Shown here: piece by piece, positions 12,209 to 25,400 of the stretch | Position numbering within the stretch: the stretch's first letter is position 1 | Layout: every line of letters begins with the position of its first letter | Source of the DNA: Ophiodon elongatus | Lineage: Eukaryota > Chordata > Actinopteri > Perciformes > Hexagrammidae | Assembly: GCA_016806645.1 (NCBI GenBank) | Contig: JACSYO010002134.1 | Coordinates: 748,501 to 812,500, forward strand | Direction: 5' to 3' | DNA: 64,000 bases | Program-made: the position numbers and the translations under genes | The notes under the pieces: generated by a model | Seen by the model: the letters and a program-made list of their open reading frames with translations, nothing else | Told to the model about the DNA's origin: nothing | The model's database searches: none

Positions 12209-12610
12209 CTTTACATACTTAGCTGGTCCAAAGAGGGTCATGTTAAGTGTTGTCAACTTAACTAGCTGATAGCTGTAGTTAGTTATCTCAAGTTCAACTT
12301 TGTCATTTCAACAATAAACAATCCAGCTGAAATTAAATGTAGTTTGAGCACAGAAACTGGACTTGCAATATTCATTGACCTCCTGACCAGGCACGGAATG
12401 GCTCATATCATAATTAGGGGGGTGTATTGAAACCTACTTGTTTTTAATCCGATACAATTATTTAAAACATACAAATATTTGAATATTTGAATTAAATATC
12501 AATTTTAAAATGAAGGTATTCTGATCTTCCAGCAAATGAAACAATGTAGGCCTAATTGTCGGCTACTGCATTACCTAGTGGTTAGGGTAAGGTAGTAAAT
12601 GTGGCAAGGA
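12209..12610. repeat. Diverged direct repeat, copy A (pair with 13312-13645)
   Basis: Shares with copy B, in order, 'agctggtccaaag', 'agttatctcaagttcaactt', 'caacaataaacaatccagct', 'ttaggggggtgtattgaaa', 'tttttaatccgatacaatta' and 'gtaaatgtggcaagga'. Copy A has extra sequence around 12480-12550. Non-coding; family unknown. Confidence 0.8.
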
Positions 12611-13311
12611 CTATCTTAAATATACAAACAATCTCACAAAAGCTCTTCATTTGTTTGTAAATCTACATGTGTGTGCAGAAATGTTTCATTAATGTGGCCA
12701 AATTATCCTAAACATAATCCAAAAATTATCCTACAGGCAAGGCAGGATTTTTGTTGTCATATTCAGGTGGTGCTGGGGTAGGCTGCCTATATCCAAATTA
12801 TTATTTTCCCTGCTGGTTTGGGTCCAACCAACACACAGACTGCACCCAGACTGACACTGCAGCTGTTTTGGTAACAATATCTTTGGCAGTTGTTGAGGCA
12901 TGAAATTACAAAAGCTGGCTCAACAAGTTTGGTTCACCAGTTAATATAAGTTTAACCTGCTGGGACGCAGTTGCACTCACGTTTGCTGGCACAAAGTCCA
13001 GAATATTGTTGCAACACCTTTAATGTGCCACATATTCTGTTTGTACAGGGTCAACCCTGCCTTCGCCCAATGTCAGCCGGGATCAGCTCCAGATGGATGG
13101 ACTTCATCCTTCACTTCATCACAAACATTCAAAATCACAACCTACATGTTTTTTCAATGGAAAAGAAGGGTATAAACAATTGCAATTTGAAAAGTAACCA
13201 AAGCTGTCAGACTAATGTGGTGGGGTTAAAAGTACACTACAGTGGAGTAGAAGTATATATTTACATGAAATTTAAATACTCAAGTACCTCAACATTGTAC
13301 TTAAAAGTATA

Positions 13312-13645
13312 GTACTTTTACATAGTTAGCTGGTCCAAAGAAGGTAATGTTAAGTGTTGCCAATTTAGCTGGCTGATTGCTGTTGTTAGTTATCTCAAGT
13401 TCAACTTTATTTGTCATTTCAACAATAAACAATCCAGCTCAAATTAAATGTAGTTTAAGCAAAAGAAAACTGGACTTGCAGGCCAGGCACGAAAAAGGCT
13501 CATTCCATCATTAGGGGGGTGTATTGAAATGTACTTGTTTTTAATCCGATACAATTATTTGAAACATACAAATATTTGCCTAATTGTCGGCTACTGCATT
13601 ACCCAGTTGTTAGGGTTAGGGTAAGGTAGTAAATGTGGCAAGGAG
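13312..13645. repeat. Diverged direct repeat, copy B, inside a stepwise-duplicated region
   Basis: Partner of 12209-12610. It is flanked on both sides (13230-13320 and 13850-13990) by fragments rich in 'agtac' and 'aagta' steps, of the teleost repeat type also seen at 54160-54310 and 18490-18620. It may therefore have inserted into such an element. It contains two TTAGGG units near 13610-13622, too few to call telomeric. Confidence 0.7.
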
Positions 13646-16340
13646 GCGCGCACTACACAGGGTTTAAATACACTGGGAATAGGGGCTGAAGAGACACAGG
13701 TGAAACTAATTAGAGGCAGGACAGACAATAGACACTGACAGGAAACATGATGATAGAGATATTCTCCTGCATAATCAGGACTTTGATTTGATCATTTCTT
13801 TCTAATAGTTTCTGAAGTTAAAATCCAGTAATTTTAACCCATTTGGAATGAAGTATGTCCAATGTGATACTGCTACTTTTACTGTAGTAAAACATGAATA
13901 CTTCTTCCATCGCTGCACACGTAAAAGTGAGGCCAACAGAGATTTACTTAAGCAAAAGTACTAAAAGTAACACCATTGTCATCAATAAGTATCAAATGTG
14001 AAGGTACTCATGTTGCAGAATGGCCTCTTTCAGACTCTTATATTAACAATCAGTACATATTTTGTGTATTGGATCATTAAGATATGATCATAAGTATTAA
14101 ATAGTTTGTATTATCACAAGTGTTGCACTGAGATGTAAATCAATGGAAGTTTCCATTAGAGGTTAGGGTTAGGGTACATCGTTTCTTCATGTCATAATTT
14201 TTCCGTGACATAAATCTAAAGAAGTTTTGCATGCTTTCACACAACATTGACAAACATGCAGTTTGTTTATAATGGCACCTCACAAACTCCACATCAAAGT
14301 AGAGATGGATAAGTGTGTCATTCAAGCCTCGCCTGGATAAGATAATAACACTGCCGTGTTCTGACATTTTATTTGTTGTGCAGCTTGAATGTTCACTGTT
14401 GCTCATATTGAAGTTAAGGTAACTTGGATAACAGTCAACCATGTTTCTTGTATGCCTTGTTATGTCTTAATGCTTCTGCTACTTTAGCGTACATACGTTA
14501 TATAATTTAATTTTGGTGATATTATTAAATAGAGTATATTATTAATAATAATACAATAATAATACTTTAATTTTATATAGCGCTTTTCTGAGTACACAAA
14601 GATGCTTTACATAGGGCAGAGACAAATAGAAAAAAGCAAAAATAGAAAGACAAAGGAGCAAAGATTATTGAATAAAGTTATTGCTGGTCAAGGTGCACTG
14701 GCAGTCATATTACTGCTACTTCTACTGTATATGCTGTTAATAAGTTTATGTTGTAAGGTGTTGCATACAGTTTAAGGCAGGACAAGACAAATGTATTTGT
14801 ATAGCAACTTTCAACAATAAGGCAACTAGGCAAAGTATTTTACATAAGACACAAAGGACTTGAGACAACATGAAATAAATAAAAGGATTGAAAAGTTTGA
14901 AAGAAAGTAGAATAAGAATGAATAAAGATAAAATAGAACAAACCATATTAAACCAGAGTAAAACAAAAGAATACAGTGCAGTTACAGTGCAGCACAAGAG
15001 AAGAGAAAAATAGTTCAAAATGTAACTTGCAATGTAAAACAATTGCCAATTTCACAACATTCCCAATGATGAAAGCAAGAAGCACAGGCCAGCGAGCGGT
15101 GACATATTTAAGTGTGAGTAAGGGCCTTCCTTTAAACGTAATGTAAGAATGTTTCATCAAAGGGTACATTGTTCCTGTCATGCCAACGTCACATCGCAAT
15201 GACATCACCATTAGTTTTTGCATCAAGCAAATTATTTTCTTGTAGTCATTTGTCTTTGACTAACTAACGCATGATACAAAACAACAAACCAATTGTAAAT
15301 AAAAACAAACTAGGCTAACTGCTGTGTATTCCTGCTACTTAGTGATAATTATTTCAGGCCTCTGAATGGTATTATAATGATAATGAAATTATTTCCATTG
15401 TTGTCCCTGGTGTTTAATATTGTATTCAATGTTTGACACTGTTTTAAAAAAGAAGAAAAAACTAGAAAACTGAACAAAAGATCGATAAAATATATTTACG
15501 GAAAGCAGAATAGCGTATTAGTAGTAATAAGTAGTGAAGACACCAAAAATCTAAGTATCTCTTACTGTCTCCTATCTAAGTAAGCAGTGCCAACATTTTG
15601 CAGATTTAAAAGATAGCAGTCTTTAGAACATATGAATGATTATTTTGTCATTAAGATACCATATAAGATAAATATATATGCGAATATAAAAACACAATAA
15701 AACAGACAAACAGGATTTAAAAGAATTAAAACAAAGTAAGAGAAATAATTATAATACAAAATAGATACAACAGGACAACCCAGAGTATACAGTTCACCTA
15801 CAGTACGATATAAATAAATTGTTCTAAATTTAAATTACAAAAGAATATAATACAGTCCATGCAATTGAACAAAATGTAAAGTTGCCAGTTATACAACATT
15901 CCAAATGATGTAATTATGAGGCTCACTGACGCATTATACCAAATAACAAACCAATTATTTATGAAATAAAAATGCGGTGAACATATTTCCTTTGTTTTCC
16001 CTGGTGTTTGCAGAATCATCAAACCTTTATCAATATGTAGACATGCATTCAATGTCTGACATATCTACTGTGTTAGTAAAGAAGAACTAGAGAACATGAA
16101 AAATTCGCTTTTTCTTTTTTTAAAAATAAAAACCAAAGAATCAAGAGCACAAAAAAATGACATGATTCTCATTTAAATGTAGAACTTTATAAGGAAGTAT
16201 TTATTGACAACATTTTTAAAAAGGGTGTGGGAAAATGAGTTGAAATGTTTTTCAATGTGATGAGGTTGATTCTGAATTGTCACGTTGTAAAAATGGGATC
16301 ACACCCAATCCAATTATATGTGCCATTTATGTAACACCTG
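13646..16340. other. Non-coding interval upstream of the mucin gene, with internal duplicates
   Basis: No gene is supported. Around 14565-14600 and 14780-14860 lie fragments of the common fish repeat that reads 'tttatatagcgcttttc' and continues toward a 'ctttacata' run. Segments 14990-15490 and 15790-16110 are diverged copies of each other: both have 'aatgtaa' then a 'ttgcca' run, 'acaacattcc' and 'aatgatg', then 'aacaaaccaatt', a 'ccctggtgttt' run and 'attcaatgt'. They are followed by an A-rich stretch. The region is AT-rich with many short spurious frames. Confidence 0.6.
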
Positions 16341-16345
16341 TTCAG

Positions 16346-16354
16346 TATATAAAG
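16346..16354 (+). promoter_or_regulatory. TATA box of the LU-mucin gene
   Basis: TATATAAAG stands 70 bases upstream of the start codon at 16424. That would put transcription start near 16376-16380 with a 5' UTR of roughly 45 bases. The core promoter is inferred from position and motif only. Confidence 0.65.
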
Positions 16355-16423
16355 TGTAGCCGTGCTAATAAGGTGTAGTATCACCGTCTAAGAAAGGTAA
16401 TCTACAGTACTTACCTGTTCATC

Positions 16424-19400
16424 ATGATGAAGCTGATCCTTTCTCTGACTCTTATCTGGACACTCTCCAGCACAGGTAATTGTTCTTATTCTTAAAGTAT
16501 ATTTTCTGAAGAAACAATAGAGCATATGAACGAGCATTTAGAAAGGATTTTAAATCTTACTGTTAATATCACCGAATTATTCATTTTAATTAACCAAGAG
16601 GAATTTCCTTCCATTGAAAATTATGTTTAAGATGGATATGGATGAGATCATATTTGACTTGATTTATACCCAGAGGATAAGTTAACCGTCTAAAAGGGCA
16701 GGAAAAGGGTTACAATGTTACAATATGTGGTGGCGGACCCAAACGCAGACCAGGGAGTAGAGGGAGGAAATAGTTTATTGCCAGGGAAACAGCTATGGAG
16801 GAACAGTCGGGGAATGGCAGGGAATGGCAGACAGACTGGGGTATCGGGAGGATGGATGACTGAGAACAAAAGACAGGGTCAGGGTCAGAGGCAAGGCAAA
16901 AACAATGGGTTAAATCTCTGAAGTAACTTGTCAACTGAGCAGCCAGGAGCAGCCACTACCAGGTTAGTTGAGACAACAATCTGGCGACGAGTGGATGAGG
17001 AACCGGGGTAGATATACTGCAGGGTGATTAATGGATTGAAGGCAGCTTGGTTGCTTGAGCAGGTGAGGTGAGTGTAATCAGGAAGCCAGGAGGAGAACAG
17101 TCTGGAGCCATGCCCCTCCCACACAAACAGTACAGGCAGGAGGCACGGCTTGCCAGTGACATACAAACTATTTAAAACAGTGACTACAATTTTTGAATTT
17201 GAAGGAAAATCAACATAAATGTTGTACATTACTTTTTTCATTAAATATATGTAACAATACTTGGCTGTGAAAGTATACATATGTGGGCTGAAATTAACAG
17301 TCAAGTGGTGTATATTAGACCTTTTCAGTACAACCTCATATTATTTACATTAATTTTAAAGAATAAGGGGAAGAAGTAGAATAAGAGGACTTTTCAGTCT
17401 TTACAAACCATCAATACACTTCAGATATTTAATTTGACATTTGAGATCATCATTCATTTACATTTTATTCTCCCAATTGCAGCTCGAGCACTTCAGTGTA
17501 TGACTAACACCACGACGACAACTGTAGCCACGACAACAACAACAAGCGCAGCCCCGATGACAACAACTGGCGTCCTGTTGACTACAACCTCTGCCCCGAC
17601 GACAGCAACCACCGCCTTGACAACAACAACCACGCCAACAACAATTGCCGCAACACCAACAACAAATGCAGCCCAAACAATAGCTGTTGCACCAATGACA
17701 ACAACAATTGCTGCGACAACAACTGCCACCCCTACAACAACAATTGCAGCTCGAGCACTTCAGTGTATGACTTGCACAGATGAGCAGTGTTCAAACACAA
17801 CACCACTCAGTTGCTCCTCAGAGACGATGTGTGTAACAGCTTCCATTCAAGGTAGGCATTATTTTATACCACGTACTACTTTTGAGTGAAATAAAGATAC
17901 CAAGGAGTTATGTGTTCTTTCCGTCAATATTGACAAACTGCACTTTTATTTTCATTTTGTAGCCACTTCATCTGGAACTACAGCACAGCAAATCTTCAAG
18001 GCGTGTGCATCGTCCTCCCTGTGTCCAGCCACAGGTTTTCAGTCATTTTCAGCCAACTTGGGTGTTACGGGTGCAGTTGCATCTGCTAAGTGCTGCAACA
18101 CAGATAATTGCAACGCGGAAACTCTACCATGTAAGTACAGACGGATAAGTAGCTCATTTAAGATGAGAAAATATCAAATAGATAGGAAAAGAACATTGAC
18201 ATCCTGCCATCTTCTGACAAGTTCAAGTTTCATGTTGTGAAGCTTAAATGTTCTCTGTTCCTCAAACAAGTTGTGTTCTTTTCTGTTTCAGTCCCTGCTG
18301 CTCAGACAGATAACGCCCTACAGTGTTTCACTTGTAACCCCATCACCTCTCAATGTACTTCTCCATTACAATGTAGGGGGGAGGAGAACCTCTGCCTTCA
18401 AGCGAGTGGTGAGTCTTAATCATACGTAGCATATAAAACATGTTTTACGACCTTAAAGTATCTCAAACAAACTACATGTGAGATCTGGAAAATCAACCAG
18501 TGGGGGAAAGTAATGAAGTACTTGTACTGAACTTTTCTTTGAATATTTTTTATCATGTGTCGGTTATGTTACATAGCAGAGGTATATATTTTACCTGTTT
18601 ACTGCAGTACAGTAGTTATAGGTCACAAGTCCTGGATTACTACATTTAAATGACCGTTATAGTGACGTGTTACTTTGGAGACTAGGACGTTATGATCATC
18701 TCCCACATATTCAGCACACAGTAGGTAAAGATGTTGAAATTTAACAAGTTACATGTCAAAATCCCAAAACATAATGTACATATAAAAATAGAATAATGTG
18801 ACCGGGGCAGTACGAGGAGTCCACTGTGGATCAGAGGTCGAGCAGGGTAATCATTCAAACAAAGGATCGGAGGTTCGATTCCTGGCTCAACTAATCCATG
18901 TCGTTGTGTCCTTGTGGCAAGACACTCAACCCTAAATTGCTCCCGTAGCTGTGGCTGCGCTGTGTGAAAGTTGTATGAATGTTAGTTAGTCCTGATGGGC
19001 AGGTGGAACCTTGCATGGTCGCCCCTGCCATCAGTGTATGAATGGGTGAATGATGACATGGAGTGTGAAAGTGCTTTGGGTGGTCTGAAGACTAGAAAAA
19101 AAGCTATACAAGTACAGTCCATTCACCATTTCCTTTTTAAACACTAAAAGTATGCTTTTAAATGGCATTATTTATTTTAATCAAGCAATGAATCAGAATA
19201 TTTATTCCTGAAATTAGCTGACTGAAAACTATAGAAGATCTGTAATCAAACTGATTTTTCATCTACAGTGACAAGTGGGTCCAGCACTTCTCCAGCCTTT
19301 GGCTGTGTATCTACAAACCTGTGTGCAGCTGCTACAAGCCTGGGTAGCCTTCCTTTCATGCAAAACGTTGGTAGCATCAGCAGTGGACCATCCTGTTGTG

Positions 19401-22400
19401 GGACCAATTTCTGTAACACCGCGACGACAACTGTAGCCACGACAACAACAACAAGCGCAGCCCCGATGACAACAACTGGCGTCCTGTTGACTACAACCTC
19501 TGCCCCGACGACAGCAACCACCGCCTTGACAACAACAACCACCCCAACAACAATTGCCGCAACACCAACAACAAATGCAGCCCAAACAATAGCTGTTGCA
19601 CCAATGACAACAACAATTGCTGCGACAACAACTGCCACCCCTACAACAACAATTGCAGCTCGAGCACTTCAGTGTATGACTTGCACAGATGAGCAGTGTT
19701 CAAACACAACACCACTCAGTTGTTCCTCAGAGACGATGTGTGTAACAGCTTCCATTCAAGGTAGGCATTCTTTTATACCACGTACTACTTTTGAGTGAAA
19801 TAAAGATACCAAGGAGTTATGTGTTCTTTCCGTCAATATTGACAAACTGCACTTTTATTTTCATTTTGTAGCCACTTCATCTGGAACTACAGCACAGCAA
19901 ATCTTCAAGGCGTGTGCATCGTCCTCCCTGTGTCCAGCCACAGGTTTTCAGTCATTTTCAGCCAACTTGGGTGTTACGGGTGCAGTTGCATCTGCTAAGT
20001 GCTGCAACACAGATAATTGCAACGCGGAAACTCTACCATGTAAGTACAGACGGATAAGTAGCTCATTTAAGATGAGAAAATATCAAATAGATAGGAAAAG
20101 AACATTGACATCCTGCCATCTTCTGACAAGTTCAAGTTTCATGTTGTGAAGCTTAAATGTTCTCTGTTCCTCAAACAAGTTGTGTTCTTTTCTGTTTCAG
20201 TCCCTGCTGCTCAGACAGATAACGCCCTACAGTGTTTCACTTGTAACCCCATCACCTCTCAATGTACTTCTCCATTACAATGTAGGGGGGAGGAGAACCT
20301 CTGCCTTCAAGCGAGTGGTGAGTCTTAATCATACGTAGCATATAAAACATGTTTTACGACCTTAAAGTATCTCAAACAAACTACATGTGAGTTCTGGAAA
20401 ATCAACCAGTGGGGGAAAGTAATGAAGTACTTGTACTGAACTTTTCTTTGAATATTTTTTATCATGTGTCGGTTATGTTACATAGCAGAGGTATATATTT
20501 TACCTGTTTACTGCAGTACAGTAGTTGTAGGTCACAAGTCCTGGATTACTACATTTAAATGACCGTTATAGTGACTTGTTACTTTGGAGACTAGGACGTT
20601 ATGATCATCTCCCACATATTCAGCACACAGTAGGTAAAGATGTTGAAATTTAACAAGTTACATGTCAAAATCCCAAAACATAATGTACATATAAAAATAG
20701 AATAATGTGACCGGGGCAGTACGAGGAGTCCACTGTGGATCAGAGGTAGAGCAGGGTAATCATTCAAACAAAGGATCGGAGGTTCGATTCCTGGCTCAAC
20801 TAATCCATGTCGTTGTGTCCTTGTGGCAAGACACTCAACCCTAAATTGCTCCCGTAGCTGTGGCTGCGCTGTGTGAAAGTTGTATGAATGTTAGTTCGTC
20901 CTGATGGGCAGGTGGCACCTTGCATGGTCGCCCCTGCCATCAGTGTATGAATGGGTGAATGATGACATGGAGTGTGAAAGTGCTTTGGGTGGTCTGAAGA
21001 CTAGAAAAAAAGCTATACAAGTACAGTCCATTCACCATTTCCTTTTTAAACACTAAAAGTATGCTTTTAAATGGCATTACTTATTTTAATCAAGCAATGA
21101 ATCAGAATATTTATTCCTGAAATTAGCTGACTGAAAACTATAGAAGATCTGTAATCAAACTGATTTTTCATCTACAGTGACAAGTGGGTCCAGCACTTCT
21201 CCAGCCTTTGGCTGTGTATCTACAAACCTGTGTGCAGCTGCTACAAGCCTGGGTAGCCTTCCTTTCATGCAAAACGTTGGTAGCATCAGCAGTGGACCAT
21301 CCTGTTGTGGGACCAATTTCTGTAACACCGCGACGACAACTGTAGCCACGACAACAACAACAAGCGCAGCCCCGATGACAACAACTGGCGTCCTGTTGAC
21401 TACAACCTCTGCTCCGACGACAGCAACCACCGCCTTGACAACAACAACCACCCCAACAACAATTGCCGCAACACCAACAACAAATGCAGCCCAAACAATA
21501 GCTGTTGCACCAATGACAACAACAATTGCTGCGACAACAACTGCCACCCCTACAACAACAATTGCAGCTCGAGCACTTCAGTGTATGACTTGCACAGATG
21601 AGCAGTGTTCAAACACAACACCACTCAGTTGCTCCTCAGAGACGATGTGTGTAACAGCTTCCATTCAAGGTAGGCATTCTTTTATACCACGTACTACTTT
21701 TGAGTGAAATAAAGATACCAAGGAGTTATGTGTTCTTTCCGTCAATATTGACAAACTGCACTTTTATTTTCATTTTGTAGCCACTTCATCTGGAACTACA
21801 GCACAGCAAATCTTCAAGGCGTGTGCATCGTCCTCCCTGTGTCCAGCCACAGGTTTTCAGTCATTTTCAGCCAACTTGGGTGTTACGGGTGCAGATCTGC
21901 TAAGTGCTGCAACACAGATAATTGCAACGCGGAAACTCTACCATGTAAGTACAGACGGATAAGTAGCTCATTTAAGATGAGAAAATATCAAATAGATAGG
22001 AAAAGAACATTGACATCCTGCCATCTTCTGACAAGTTCAAGTTTCATGTTGTGAAGCTTAAATGTTCTCTGTTCCTCAAACAAGTTGTGTTCTTTTCTGT
22101 TTCAGTCCCTGCTGCTCAGACAGATAACGCCCTACAGTGTTTCACTTGTAACCCCATCACCTCTCAATGTACTTCTCCATTACAATGTAGGGGGGAGGAG
22201 AACCTCTGCTTTCAAGCGAGTGGTGAGTCTTAATCATACGTAGCATATAAAACATGTTTTACGACCTTAAAGTATCTCAAACAAACTACATGTGAGTTCT
22301 GGAAAATCAACCAGTGGGGGAAAGTAATGAAGTACTTGTACTGAACTTTTCTTTGAATATTTTTTATCATGTGTCGGTTATGTTACATAGCAGAGGTATA

Positions 22401-25400
22401 TATTTTACCTGTTTACTGCAGTACAGTAGTTATAGGTCACAAGTCCTGGATTACTACATTTAAATGACCGTTATAGTGACGTGTTACTTTGGAGACTAGG
22501 ACGTTATGATCATCTCCCACATATTCAGCACACAGTAGGTAAAGATGTTGAAATTTAACAAGTTACATGTCAAAATCCCAAAACATAATGTACATATAAA
22601 AATAGAATAATGTGACCGGGGCAGTACGAGGAGTCCACTGTGGATCAGAGGTCGAGCAGGGTAATCATTCAAACAAAGGATCGGAGGTTCGATTCCTGGC
22701 TCAACTAATCCATGTCGTTGTGTCCTTGTGGCAAGACACTCAACCCTAAATTGCTCCCGTAGCTGTGGCTGCGCTGTGTGAAAGTTGTATGAATGTTAGT
22801 TCGTCCTGATGGGCAGGTGGCACCTTGCATGGTCGCCCCTGCCATCAGTGTATGAATGGGTGAATGATGACATGGAGTGTGAAAGTGCTTTGGGTGGTCT
22901 GAAGACTAGAAAAAAAGCTATACAAGTACAGTCCATTCACCATTTCCTTTTTAAACACTAAAAGTATGCTTTTAAATGGCATTACTTATTTTAATCAAGC
23001 AATGAATCAGAATATTTATTCCTGAAATTAGCTGACTGAAAACTATAGAAGATCTGTAATCAAACTGATTTTTCATCTACAGTGACAAGTGGGTCCAGCA
23101 CTTCTCCAGCCTTTGGCTGTGTATCTACAAACCTGTGTGCAGCTGCTACAAGCCTGGGTAGCCTTCCTTTCATGCAAAACGTTGGTAGCATCAGCAGTGG
23201 ACCATCCTGTTGTGGGACCAATTTCTGTAACACCGCGACGACAACTGTAGCCACGACAACAACAACAAGCGCAGCCCCGATGACAACAACTGGCGTCCTG
23301 TTGACTACAACCTCTGCCCCGACGACAGCAACCACCGCCTTGACAACAACAACCACCCCAACAACAATTGCCGCAACACCAACAACANNNNNNNNNNNNN
23401 NNNNNNNNNNNNNNNNNNNNNNNNNNNNNNNNNNNNNNNNNNNNNNNNNNNNNNNNNNNNNNNNNNNNNNNNNNNNNNNNNNNNNNNATTGCCGCCACAA
23501 CAATTGCCGCCAAAACAACTGAAGCCCCAACGACAACATCTGTTGTCCCAAGAAAAATTGCTGCCAAAACAACTACAGCCCAAACAACAACTGATTCCCC
23601 AGCAACAACAGTTGCCGCCAAAACAACAACTGGAGCCCAAACAACAACAACTGTTGCCCCAACAACACCAACCTTTGCCATAACTACAACAATTACCGCG
23701 ACAACAACTGCAGCGCAAACAACAACAACTGTGCCCCCAACAACAACAATTGCCGATACAACATCAACTGTTGACCAAACAACAATTGCCGCCACAACAA
23801 CTGAAGCCCAAACAACGACTGATTCCCCGGCAACAACAGTTGCCGCCAAAACAACAACTGTTGCCCAAACGACACCAACTGTGGCCCAAACTACAACAAT
23901 TGCAGCGACAACAACTGCAGCCAAAACAACTGTGGCCCAAACAACAACTTTTGCCGCCACAACAACTGAAGCCCCAACGACAACAGCTGTTGCCCAAACA
24001 ACTAAAATTGCCGCAACAACAACTACAGCCCAAACAACAACTGATTCCTCGGTAACAACAGTTGCCGCCAAATTAACAACTGCAGCTCAAACAACAACGA
24101 CTGATTCCCCAGCAACAACAGATGCCGCCAAAACAACAACTGTTGCCCAAACGACACCAACTGTGGCTCCAACTACAACTATTTCCGTGACAACTGCAGT
24201 TCAAACAACAACAACTGTGGCCCCAACAACAACAATTGCCGACACAACAGCAACTGTTGCCCAAACCACAACAATTGCAGCCACAACAACTGAATCCCTT
24301 ACGACAAAATCTGTTGCCCAAACAAACAAAATTGCCGCAACATCCACTACTGCCCAAACAACAACTGATTCCCCGGTAACAACAGTTGCCGCCAAAACAA
24401 CAACTGAAGCCCAAACAACTGTGGCGCCAACAACAACAATTGCCGCCACATCAACTACAGATCAAAGAACAAAAATTGCCACCACAACAACTGAATCCCC
24501 AACGACAAAATCTGTTGCCCAAACAACCAAAATTGCCGCAACAACCACTACAGCCCAAACAACTGATTCCCCGGCAACAACAAATGCCGCCAAAACAACA
24601 ACTGTTTCCCAAACGACACCAACTGTGGCTCCAACTACAACAATTGCCGCGACAACAACTGCTTCTCAAACAACTGTGGCCCCAACAACAACAATTGCCG
24701 TCACAACAGCAACTGTTGCCCCAACAACAACAATTGCCGCCACAACAGCAACTGAAGCCCAAACAACTGTGGCACCAACAACAACAATTGCCGCCACAAC
24801 AGCATCTGTTGTCCCAACAACAAAAATTGCCGCCACAATAACTACAGCCCAAACAACAACTGTTTCCCAAACGACACCAACTGTGGCTCCAACTACAACA
24901 ATTGCCGCGTCAACAAGTGCTTCTCAAACAACTGTGGCCCCAACAACAACAATTGCCGTCACAACAGCATCTGTTGTCCCAACAACAAAAATTGCCGCCA
25001 CAATAACTACAGCCCAAACAACAACTGATTCCCCAGCTACAACAGTTGCCGCCAAAACAACAACTGGTTCCCAAACAACAACAACTGTTGCATCAACGAC
25101 ACCAACTTTGGCCCCAACTACAACAATTGCCGCCACAACAACTGTTGCCCAAACAACGACTGTTTCCCCGGCAACAACAGATGCCGCCAAAACAACAACT
25201 GTTGCCCAAACAACACCAACTGTGGCTCCAACTACAACAATTGCCGCGACAACAACTGCTTCTCAAACAACTGTGGCCCCAACAACAACAATTGCCGTCA
25301 CAACAGCAACTGTTGCCCCAACAACAACAATTACCGCCACAACAGCAACTGAAGCCCAAACAACTGTGGCACCAACAACAACAATTGCCGCCACAACAGC

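Noticed and set aside
13606..14178. Telomeric repeats (TTAGGG) near 13610 and 14162
   Set aside because: Only two tandem units each; chance or repeat-derived.
18819..18890. Functional tRNA gene
   Set aside because: A- and B-box-like sequences are present, but a clean cloverleaf with acceptor stem is not, and the downstream body matches a SINE.
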